Below are positions 26,131 to 36,249 of a stretch of 64,000 nucleotides of DNA, piece after piece. Each line of letters begins with the position of its first letter. Position 1 is the stretch's first letter. Below the pieces are notes generated by a model. It was given only the letters and a program-made list of their open reading frames with translations. It did not search any database and was not told where the DNA came from. Made by a program: the position numbers and the translations under genes. The stretch comes from Plantago elongata (lineage: Eukaryota; Streptophyta; Magnoliopsida; Lamiales; Plantaginaceae): positions 1 through 64,000 of the forward strand of contig JAYMSP010000076.1 in NCBI GenBank assembly GCA_036897095.1. The letters are read 5' to 3'.

Positions 26131-27291
26131 TAATTGTTGACGGAATACTTTATATTGCATAAAAGAGTCACATTTAGTTTTCAATGAAAAGAGACCAAAG
26201 ACACATGCACACTGTACTCACTACCAAACAATGTATTAACTAAACAATTACTACTGGTGTACATGTATGTTCTGGGCCGACTTAATAAAGGTGAACTCTG
26301 GTGTATAAATTAATTGCACTGTGCTCCCTATCAAAATTCAAAGAATGAATATTGACAAAAGCTACTGTTTTAATATCTCTCAGATCATATCATACTTATG
26401 ATTTGATTTTATTAGTACAAAACATTAGGATTCTGTGGATCACTTGTCAATCCTTAGTTTACCATATGTTCTGTAATCAGTGACAGATGTAACAAAATGC
26501 ATGTGCACATACTACACGGGTTGGAACAACATTAATAAAGCACGCAAAGAAAAAACCTAAACTATGTATAATGGGTTTGTTTGGAATTGATCTGTAAAGT
26601 TAATTTACTTGCAATTATGAATTAATAAATTATACTACGATATAATTCTTTTTCATTATGAACTTAACTTTCTACATTTTGTTTTAGTTCATTTTAAACT
26701 CAACTTCTTTATTCCGACTCGACATACAATATATTAAAATTATATATTTCTATGTGAATTGACACTTGTACTTCAAATTTGATTGGGATGATTGAGATTA
26801 AAACAATAATAAAGTTAAGATGAAGTTAATGAAACCTATCCTGGCCGGATTAGTTATTTAACTGTGAATTTGTGATTGTCATTTTAAGTATCAAATGGCG
26901 GGCTATGATGGGATAGTTGAGTACGGAAACAAGGCAGGCGGAGCACAGTTAGTTATTTGGGGAATCTTTGGAGAAACAATAAAACCCAAAGGAAAAAGAG
27001 AGAAAACCGACACATTTCTTCATTACCAGTTCACCACGTTACGATATATAAATGCTGCCTCATGAGTCATGATGCTGCCTGGATTCCAGGATCCTGCAAT
27101 AATTCATTCATTCATAAGTGTAATGCTAACCAGTAACCATCTACTAATAAAAACCACACTGTTACCTCTTTTCTATCGTCGGGTTCAGTTTAGTTTAGAT
27201 TGAATCTGATTATAAATACTTGTTCTTAATATAATTTTAGTGATGTCTTAGTACAATTTTCGTGTAATTTATCCTTAGACTTGCATCCGGA

Positions 27292-27868
27292 CAGGGGCAA
27301 AGCTACCCTGGTCGTTCCCCCATATTGATTTTAAAAAAAAATTATGATTATATATACTTATTTTTATTTTTATTTAATATTTAAGTTTCTTACAATAGTA
27401 AAGCCAAAAAAAAAAAAAAAACGCAAAAAATTTTAATTTAAATGACTTATATACTTTAATACTATCACTTACTCATAACATTGGGTGTTTAATTAAGAAA
27501 CATAAATGTTTCTCATAATTTAATATATTTATTATCAATTTTAATTTAATTATATTGAAATTAAATATAGACAAACCACCTTTCCAAAACACTTTATGTA
27601 TAACAGGATGGACGTATAAATTTATATAAAAATACAATAAAAAATGTGTTTTTAATTATAAAATGTACATTTGTATGTAAAATGGATATTGATTATTATT
27701 TATTAGGTGTGGGTTTATGAAAAAAAAGTTATTACATATTAAAGTCGTGTGTTACGGTTAAAATTACAAATTATACCGAGTGGTATGTAAGAATTATAAT
27801 TTTTGTGTTACTAATATTTAAAGTCGAGTTTGAGCACGGGTCGAAGAGTAATTCTGACTTCACCCGTT
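27292..27868. mobile_element. Non-autonomous hAT-like element
   Basis: Begins CAGGGGCAAAGC and ends near GACTTCACCCGTT. The flanking 8-mers CATCCGGA (27284-27291) and CATCCCGA (27869-27876) match at 7 of 8 positions, the duplication length of hAT elements. The 577-bp interior is very AT-rich with no coding sequence. The right terminus has drifted, so superfamily and border are moderate calls. Confidence 0.5.
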
Positions 27869-29828
27869 CATCCCGAACTATGATTTTCATCAATTTCATC
27901 CATGTGAATACTTTCTACTATAGTATACTTTTACTACACAACTATGTTTAAACTTTAAATTAGCTAGTGTGCTTATTATGCGGCTACCTGCAGAGAATCA
28001 AAGGCCAAAGGCCAATTACTGCAATCTGTACTAAGCTAGCAGTATTTTACAAAAAACAAAACATTTGCAGATAGCTCATCAGTATTATATTACCATTGTA
28101 GACTGGATTTCCTTAATTTTTCTTAGCTGCCCTACGTTGCTTGTCACAAGACTCATGTGCTAACGGATACTTTTTTACTCTCCCTTAGCTTGTTTTGAAT
28201 TTTCTTGCAGAATTTGGATCAGCTTGAAGTTCTGATTTAGGTACTAGGTTCTAGGGCACGAGGCTTGTTCATTTAACATTTTAATATAATTAATTTAATA
28301 ATATAATACCTACTCTCTTATTACCATGTAAATCGTTCGATTTTAATTTTATTAGAGTCTATAAAATTGAAACTTAACCACAAAATTACTCATGATAATT
28401 GTAAAATCTTCATTTAAATAAATTATATAATGAAAATTGTGCGCCTAGATTGATATAATATAGATTAATTGAGATTTTTTTTCTATTTATTCATAGTTAA
28501 ACTTCAAATTTGTTACTCAAAGAAAGTCACAACTGGACACATAACTCAAATCAAGTTGAGGTAGAAGTAGGGCAACTTACAATTCACTAACTACAAATTT
28601 AGGATCAATTTGAGTTTTGAATCATACTCACACTGGGATCATGTGAAGTCTTTAATAAACCATGGACCATAAGGAGGATGATTATGGTGAAAATGTATGG
28701 TTCCTGCAATAGTCCTGTGAGAAATATACAGTGCGCGACACGAGATGCAAAAAACAAAGCAAGCATATATGCATAGGTACAAGATGACATGGAATGCGAC
28801 AGGGACAAGTGATCTTAACAAGTACCCCTCATTCAAAGATCCATCTTTATCCCTGCCTCCTCCTGAAATGGACCTGCTACGGCATTGTGCTTTCAAACAT
28901 CGCTACCTAGCTCTATCTAGCAACCTACTAACTTTGCTTTGAGAAGGATTGGTGATCATATGCGGCTTTTTAGCTAGCTGGACCTCTTCTCCTCCAAATT
29001 GACCACACATATATAATTACTACTCACATGCATCACTTAAATTGCATCCAACTGTAAACATACATAAATGTACCAGATGAGTAGTTTCGGTAGTTTTGAT
29101 GAAATGTAAGTATCTGACCCAAACCAGATCAGATTGAATCAAAATATGGCAGGATAATTAATGATAAGCCACTTGATATAGTTGTTAATAGACGGTGAAA
29201 TCAAGTAAAATGAGTGAGCTGTGATTCCTGTGAAGGCACTGGCATAAGAAATTTTAAAAGAAAAAAATTAAGTAAAGGAGAGCTGGCAGACAAGAAATAT
29301 CAATCCATGTGCTTGGCACATTAAAAATGCAGAGAGGAGAAGAAAGACACCATTTCCCATATTCGGAAAAGGGGAGTTTTAATAATTGAATGGACAATTG
29401 CAGAAATTAACAGGCGAGTACCAACAACTTAGTCCACAGTGAATGAATGCAATGCAACCCACCACAGTACATTTAACGGTGCATGCATCATGTTTTCTTC
29501 TACACCAGTACTACACGTTAAACGCCGTTACTGTAATTGCTATACAACTCTCAGTGGTGGCGCGTGAGTGTAGACGGTGGAGTAGTCGGAGAAAAGGTGT
29601 TAACATCACACATCAAGTCAAGAACTAAAAACAAAGGTCCATTCATTCATTGCTAGCTTTATGTACATACATGATGATCATCAAAGTAGTAGTAGTAGTC
29701 ATCTCAAAAAGTAAGAAAACTAGCAAACAATCTCCTTAAAGGAGGAAAACGGAAAACGCACTAAAAATCCACGTTCAATTGGACAAAAAGGTGAAAAACC
29801 AGTTAACCAAATGCTCTAATCATCATTT

Positions 29829-31094
29829 TCAACTCCGTTCCGTACGGCTCTTGCTAACACTTTGCTGCTGCTGCTGCTGTTGTTGTGGAATTCTGCTTCC
29901 ACCAACACCACCATTCGGTTCTCTCTTCTTCAACAACGGCAGCCCGAAAACACCCGATTTCGAAAGCGAGCAAACCGGAACGTTCAGAACCGGAGTAATA
30001 CGAACTTTCGCAGAATACGACCTCTCGACTCCTTTATGCTTATACCTCGGACCGCCATTGAACGTGCTCGGACTGCTCGAACTCCTCTCCAAGCTCTGAA
30101 ACACGATTTTACCTGCATGGTTCATTCTCGGACTATCCGCTGAGATACACTGAACCGGATCCGCCGGTTCAGCCATCGCTCTTCGACCGGGGGCTCGACG
30201 AGCCGTCTGCTTCTCCTTCTCCGCTGTCATTGCTGCTCTCTGCTTCAGCTTCGCAACTCTGATCCTCGACAAATGATTAGACGCTGCTGTGTGGTTCGCG
30301 CTTCTGTTAACCGTACTCGCCTTATCCGAATCGAGTGAGAGCCTCGGGATATCCTCATGCTCGTGGCCAGAAGAAGACGAAGACAGCGAAAGCCGAGACG
30401 AAATCGACACCAATTCGTTCTCCGAGTCTTTCAGAAACGGAATGCTAACAGACGGATCACTCGAATTCGAATTCAGCGACGATTTCGAGTTTCGGTGCAG
30501 GAAGAATTTCAAGCTTCTCGCTGCATTTTTGCTGTTACTGTTTTCAATCGACAAGGAAGATTTGTCAATCGACAATGGAGTAGAAGCAGACGACGCCGCT
30601 TTAGGACTGTTACTAGTACTGTTACTGTTACTGCTACCATCCTCCTTGCCATTGCTCTTCTGATAGAGCTTCTTCAACCGGAGAAGCTGCTTCCAGTGAA
30701 TCATCGAACACGTAGGCGCCTTGGGCGAGAACAAATACGGATCCGCACCGGAGATTTCAGTCCTCCTGCACAAATTAGGCGTGTCCGGTAACCTCACCGG
30801 CGCTGACGTCATCGACGGCCGTACATTCGAGAGCTGCAGCGGCACGAGCTTCCCATCAGAGAAAAGCTCATCCGCCGGAAGCATCGTCACCGGATCCTCG
30901 AGGCGGAACTCGAAATCGGCGAAATCCTTGCCTGAAATCTCCAGATCTGACTTCTCCGGCATCTCCTCGGCAGCATTGTCACGGCTGAAGGAAATTCTCG
31001 GACTCAGCCATCCGTACGACGGGAACTTCGCCGGGGGACAGTCGAGGAAGCTCTCCGGTGAGTTGGTAACGCAGGCAGACGCCATCTCCAGCAT
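29829..31094 (-). CDS. Ser-rich MAKR/BKI1-like protein (probable membrane-associated kinase regulator)
   Basis: Single exon, 421 aa from the ATG at 31094 (MLEMASAC); the ATG at 31085 (MASACVTN) is nearly as likely, and the frame opens further upstream without looking like protein. Residues 61-63 are FEF and 73-86 read PADELFSDGKLVPL. That motif is typical of plant MAKR/BKI1-like proteins, which act at the plasma membrane around receptor kinases. The rest is disordered: Ser/Asn-rich tracts at about 180-290, a basic stretch (RIRVAKLKQRAAM, RRAPGRR) at about 300-340 that could aid membrane association, and an eight-Gln run near the C-terminus. There are no transmembrane segments or enzyme motifs. 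Family placement rests on the motif and layout; the function is inferred. Confidence 0.75.
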   Translation of the reverse strand: MLEMASACVTNSPESFLDCPPAKFPSYGWLSPRISFSRDNAAEEMPEKSDLEISGKDFADFEFRLEDPVTMLPADELFSDGKLVPLQLSNVRPSMTSAPVRLPDTPNLCRRTEISGADPYLFSPKAPTCSMIHWKQLLRLKKLYQKSNGKEDGSSNSNSTSNSPKAASSASTPLSIDKSSLSIENSNSKNAARSLKFFLHRNSKSSLNSNSSDPSVSIPFLKDSENELVSISSRLSLSSSSSGHEHEDIPRLSLDSDKASTVNRSANHTAASNHLSRIRVAKLKQRAAMTAEKEKQTARRAPGRRAMAEPADPVQCISADSPRMNHAGKIVFQSLERSSSSPSTFNGGPRYKHKGVERSYSAKVRITPVLNVPVCSLSKSGVFGLPLLKKREPNGGVGGSRIPQQQQQQQQSVSKSRTERS

Positions 31095-31839
31095 GCAAGT
31101 GTGTGAGGGAGAGAGAGAGGGGATAAGGAGAAGATGGTGAGAGAATAACGAAATGGTGGTGGTATTGGAATTTGTGGTAGAGGGTGTTGGTGATGGTGAT
31201 ATATCGGGAAAAGGAAGAGGCGTTGTTTTGTTTGATATGGAGAGAGTCGAGCCAGTTGTATAGTGAAGTGGAGCCAAAAATATTTGAGAGGTACAGTACA
31301 TTAATATATCGACGATCGTACAGTGGGGTTAATGATCTGAGCCCTATGGGGATACGACACGTTTGGTCAAACGCTTGTTCAATTTGGGTGCTTCCGAGAA
31401 CTTGTATGGAGGGAACCCAAAGGATTTTGATCAACTTCAATTTCTAATCTTTTGGTTTAGCAGTAGTAGGGTGATTAGTGGTTTTAATCTACTGGCTTGT
31501 GTGTTTTCATTAACCCATGTTCAATTGTTCATTCTTTTAAGACCCTTTTCAGTCTTCTTTCTCCCTGTCTTCATTTGGACCTTTTCATGTTAGAGGAATC
31601 ATGGATTGTGGTACATAAACCCCTATGAGGTTCATGCATGATGCAATAGTAAATGATCAATTTCTTCATCTTATCACATATGCTTTATGAGTATTTTACT
31701 AATTCATAGTTATTTCGATTTTCTTTGATCAATAAAATCATCAACAATTTCGTACATTTTTTGTCAAATAGTAAATATTTGTATACTACCTTGAGTTGAC
31801 CCACATATTCCTTTTATTCATCTCACTAATTTATTTGTT

Positions 31840-32600
31840 TACTTTTTCATCTTTCCCTTTAAATTTTATTTTGTCCATTTAAAATGTCCATAATTTAAAA
31901 TAAAAAATGATAAAAATAAATAAAAATTATAAATGACTATATTTTTTTCAAGATATATAAATAGAGACCACTTTTGACTATATTTGAATTATTTTTTCGA
32001 GAGCTATAAAAATCACTAACGACTTTATTTAAACCTTAATAAATTATAAGATGAGTTTTAAAAGTACAATTTTATTATATTGGGTCAATAATAAACGAAC
32101 AACATGATATGATAATCAGATGGAGTGATAGAGTTGGGCATCAAACACAAATATCGGATAATGGGTACGGTTACCGGGCATTACTTACGGATACCGGACA
32201 TCAAACACAGGTACCGTGCATAGGACACGGAGAACGGACAACAAATATATATACCGAACATTGAACATAAGTATCAAGCATCGAATTCGGGTACCGGATA
32301 TATTTTAATATGAATTATTATTTTTACATATTCAAGATATTTATAAGAGTGTTTAAAAGTTAAAATTAGTAACATTGTACTATTAAAATTATTTTACAAT
32401 TTATTAAAATTCAAATAAAATTATTAGTAATTTTTATACATGTTAAAAAAATTCAAACATAGTTGAAGTAATTTTTATTTATAGATCTCGAACATATAAA
32501 ATCGTTAGTGATTTTTATTTACTTTTTATATTTTATTTTTTAAGTTATAAATATTTTAAAGTGGACAAAATTAAAATTTAAAAACAAGAAAAATGATGGA
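31840..32600. mobile_element. Long foldback element with minisatellite core
   Basis: The left arm (about 31840-31990, with TTTTGTCCATTTAAAAT) is complementary to the right arm (about 32440-32600, with AAAGTGGACAAAATTAAAA). Pairing runs over roughly 150 bp with many mismatches. The loop holds the 20-bp repeat at 32136-32295. No clear target duplication; borders are approximate. Confidence 0.5.
32136..32295. repeat. 20-bp minisatellite, eight units
   Basis: Eight consecutive units of exactly 20 bp, consensus about GGACATCAAACACGGGTACC. Each is diverged by several bases, but the spacing never slips. The GC content stands out in a very AT-rich surrounding. Confidence 0.8.
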
Positions 32601-33319
32601 TGTAAACGTGATGTGACAATAAGAAGTAGAAGGTTTGGAGGTGTTTATTTTACTTTAAAAAGTAAATATTTACATTCTACATTAAAATTGTAGTAAATTA
32701 AAGAAATAAATTTTATTAAAAAATATATAAATAAGTGAGTTAGATTATATCATTTAGTAGCTTTCTCATGCTTGAGGAGCGTTAAAATAATCACAACCAT
32801 CATATCACGAATGACAAATACAAAGTAGACAGTTAAGCATGCAAAGAGAAGACAAGAAGATCACTATTTATTTTAACGATTTATCATATATTTTAATTAA
32901 ACAAATGTATTGCACTCTGGCGTGCACTTTGCTAGATCGGATATTATTGATGTCACATACACATTTTCTCAACGGGGTGTGCCGTCAAGTGCTTAACTGA
33001 GCACACTTCCCTACTTCTTGCTCACCCGCACACTTCTAGACCTTCACGACTCACAACACATCATATTGGAAAATACTATGGTGCATGTAGTCATTTAGTT
33101 AGGGGAAAATGCAAATTACGGTGAGAAAATTGATTGCTTAAGTGTGATTGGAATTAAAAGAGAGCTAAAATATTATATATTATAAAGTGTTAAGTGGGTA
33201 ATTTTGATCAACTAATTATCTCAGTTTCACCGATCGATTTTGCGTGTTCTTTAGCTTGTTGCGAAGTGGGATGCACAAACTTCGTAACGGTATAAGATAC
33301 GGGAGGTAACCAATTCTAG

Positions 33320-34120
33320 GTGTGAATGATAAATTGGCTTAAAGTGAGCTAGTTGGTACTTGCCTTTTGTAGATGTCCCACATTGGAAACATATGGAAGG
33401 AAAGAGTGGTATAAATATATTCTTGTGTTTACTCTAGTTAACAAATGTGTGTTGTGGTAATGAAAAGCTTCCTTCGTGCACAGGGGAGAAATTTGAATTA
33501 AGAATTTTCAAGCAAAAGAGGTTCAAACATATCCTTTTCTGCGATTTTATGTGGAACACAACTTTTGGCCTTCCATATAATCTTCCAGATTGTTCCTCTT
33601 AAAGGAGAAGAGGTTTAATTTTAAAAATTGAAACCTCCCCACTATTGATGATGTTAATGTGATAATTAAAACATCAGTTACGAATTTTGGCTTAATGGCT
33701 ATCAAGCTGTTACGATTTTTCTCAGCTATATATACCCCCAGCACTCACTTGTTTGAGTACACCAAAAATTCTTCTCTCCTCTTTATTTTTCTTCTGCACT
33801 TTAGATATTCGAGTGTTCTTCACCACAGAAGTTCGACATAGCTTATGTTGCTGAGCTTCCAGCGGTTGCTGAGATTGGACGTTGTACCTTGGGAGCTAAT
33901 TGTCCGAGGAAGGCTTGAAGCTTACTATAGGCGGACAAATTTAGCTTAAAGGGAAGTGGTCTCACTGTTGACTCGTCCATGATTAAATTTGAATTCTTTG
34001 TTTCTTGTTTTTTGGTTTGTGATCAACCTACAGTAAGTGTGATAGAATTTCTTCTTTGTACTGTTCGATTAATCTTGTTACTAACAATTCTTGCAGCTAC
34101 AATCTTAACTGGGTCCAACA
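33320..34120 (+). mobile_element. Probable LTR remnant (copia-like), solo or degraded
   Basis: Contains GATGTCCCACATTGG followed about 45 bp later by GGTATAAATATA and GTTAACAA, an order common in plant copia LTRs. The right side ends GGGTCCAACA, a CA-type terminus. No coding domains and no matching target duplication were found, so the left border is a guess and the call is tentative. Confidence 0.3.
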
Positions 34121-35135
34121 ATTACACGCTAGGCTATGCTTTTTTAGGATAAGATACTGATATTTCATTTTAAAGTAATATACATAATAGTCACTTGTAA
34201 TATTTAGGCAAAACACAATCATTACTATTTCATTATACGAACTTAGCAAGAATATGTTCTATGCTATATCAGCTATGAACGTGAAGAAAAGTGGCATGTA
34301 TAAAACACCCAACATTCATCTCCATAGCCTCGATAAAATGCCCACCAGTAGATAAGCAGATTGACGGGGAATTTAAGGTGTTGATTACAGTTAAGCAATC
34401 ACATATTTTCATCGTCTCGGGAGATAAGATGAAGTCTAACTGGCGTCTACATCATGCCGATATTGCACCCAAAAGTTGCGGGCTACCAAGCCGATACCTG
34501 CTATAATTGTCTCCCTTAAAATAGAAACATCAACATTTATTTTTGGAAAAACTACATATAGTACTCCTTAAATAGACCCTCATTTCAAATTCATCCTCGA
34601 AATGGCTTGATTTTACAGTGAAGTTCAAAATTAACAAAGGTCAATTCGAATAATTACACTTACCCCCAAAAGTTAAAGTCCCGAATGATGTGGCAAACCT
34701 ATTTGCTGAAGTGGATGCCAAAATTATAGATAATAATCAAAATGCTATCACCTTTTTACATCTGTGCTTTTCTTTAATTTCTTAATCTATTTTTCTTTTA
34801 TTTTTGCTTTTCTTTATTTCTCCTTTGATTTTGGCGGTTCTGGTTGTTGGACCGGTCTGTAATTAACATTTAGTAATTCATAGATGTTTATGTAATTGCC
34901 TTGAAAGTTTTTTTTTTGGTGTTTTCCAGCATAGACACGTGCAAATTATGTAGAGGTGTTATTGTAATTAACATTACATATTATAGGGACTGATATGTAA
35001 TTGATTTGAATACAATTTTGCAACTAGCCGTCATGTTACCTTTTTTTTTTTTTTTCAAATTTTGGCTATATAAAACCCTCATTTTGGTTCATTTTGGTGT
35101 GTGTTTTTCCTTATATTCTTGCAAACTTTTACAAA

Positions 35136-35495
35136 ATGGCTTATAGGAGTTCTTTCTCTAGTTCTTCTAATGCGGCTAAAGGTAGGAGTGGTGTTTGTTG
35201 GCAATTTGATTTTGCACGAAGGACGGTGATAACACGTTTGACTTCGAAAGCCAATCCGGAAAGGTTGTACCACCGATGTTCAGCACATGGATGGTCGAGT
35301 TGGTGCACACCAAATGAGGAGCAGTCTTACATATTGGAGAATGATACAAATGGAAGGAATGAGCAAGCAACTACCCAAGGAAGAATTGAAGATCACTACA
35401 TAGGGCTTAGGTAGCTTATTGCTATTAATCTGGTGGTGTTGGCTTTGTACCTGTTTTTCTTGGTCATGCAATGTATTTTCTCTAGGTACAATTGA
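35136..35495 (+). pseudogene. GRF-type zinc-finger gene carried by the MULE (broken)
   Basis: The frame from ATG 35136 reads MAYRSSFSSSSN, then GVCWQFDFARRTVITRLTSK, NPERLYHRCSAHGW and CTPNEE. This is a degenerate version of the GRF zinc finger (C..C, NPGRRF, C, C) found in small plant proteins. A Ser-rich start, short linker and C-terminal hydrophobic segment (LIAINLVVLALYLFFLVM, 35411-35470) match the usual layout of those proteins. The hydrophobic tail is in a different frame from the finger, and finger cysteines are altered (W and R where C and G are expected). It converges on the transposase gene. Role in the element is unknown. Confidence 0.65.
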
Positions 35496-36249
35496 AACAA
35501 CAGTGTACTAGCTAGTATTATGTGTGTATGCAGATGTTTTCCAGTAAAGAAAGGCCATGATAGGCTATAATTTGCATTAAAAAACCATTATCTATAGATG
35601 AAATTCATACTGTTGAAACATGATCAAAATCCAATTAAACAAAACATTATCTCCTGATGAAAGGATCCTAACATAATATTGTTAACCGCAAAACACAAGG
35701 CAATTGAAATCTGCAAAGCAATACTGGGAATCCATCCAAGCAAATACAATACCAAGGTTCCATCAAATGCACTATCAAAATTCAGCTCCATCAAGTGCAT
35801 TATGAAGCTGCTAACAAAATTCTTTCTCCAACAAAATAACAGAGAGTTTAAGCTAAGCCATTTGACCTTCAGAGTGTCTCATTATCTGGAGGGGTCATGT
35901 ATTGACTTGATGGTCTTTCAGTTGTAGTTGTTGTCCTCCTCCTCCTAGTTGTTGCTTTTGAGGTGTTTGTTCCTTACAGTTTTCAGTAGCAGATGAGAAA
36001 TGCTTGAGAAAAAAATGAACACAAAATTGCAAGGTGTAAGAACACAAAATCCCTTTACCTGAGCATTAGTTCTTTATATTGTTGTTCCACTCCCACTCCC
36101 ATATGTTGCATTAGCAGTGTTACTCCCTCCAGCTCCTCTAGACCTACTAGTACCACCCTGAATCATAAATATACAAGCATTAGTAAAAACCTTGTACATA
36201 ACACATAACACATGAAATGGTGAAGAAAGACTACAACTTACCAACTGTG

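Larger units (their letters stand above)
24566..29828. other. Spacer between the METTL25-like and MAKR-like genes
   Basis: The 24566-24750 end is the leader and promoter side of the methyltransferase gene. A Tourist-like MITE (25884-26130) and a hAT-like element (27292-27868) are recognised. About 25140-25720 and 28600-28960 have more balanced composition, but I see no known protein or RNA in them. A TATA-like GATATATAAAT near 27044 has no gene assigned after it. Confidence 0.45.
31095..34535. other. Spacer upstream of the MAKR-like gene
   Basis: 31095-31300 is the probable leader of the MAKR-like gene. The rest holds a foldback repeat with a 20-bp minisatellite core and a probable LTR remnant. 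34290-34506 is open on the plus strand (71 codons) but resembles nothing I know. Confidence 0.5.

Noticed and set aside
27060-27110. Possible miRNA hairpin near TGATGCTGCCTGG
   Set aside because: The short stem has no match to a miRNA I know and poor pairing beyond about 12 bp.
28600-28960. Possible small gene on the minus strand (85 codons, hydrophobic)
   Set aside because: No recognisable family, no splice or promoter support; left as spacer.
30289-31140. Several long open frames on the plus strand opposite the MAKR-like gene
   Set aside because: They mirror the Ser/Arg-rich codons of the minus-strand gene; no protein-like motifs.
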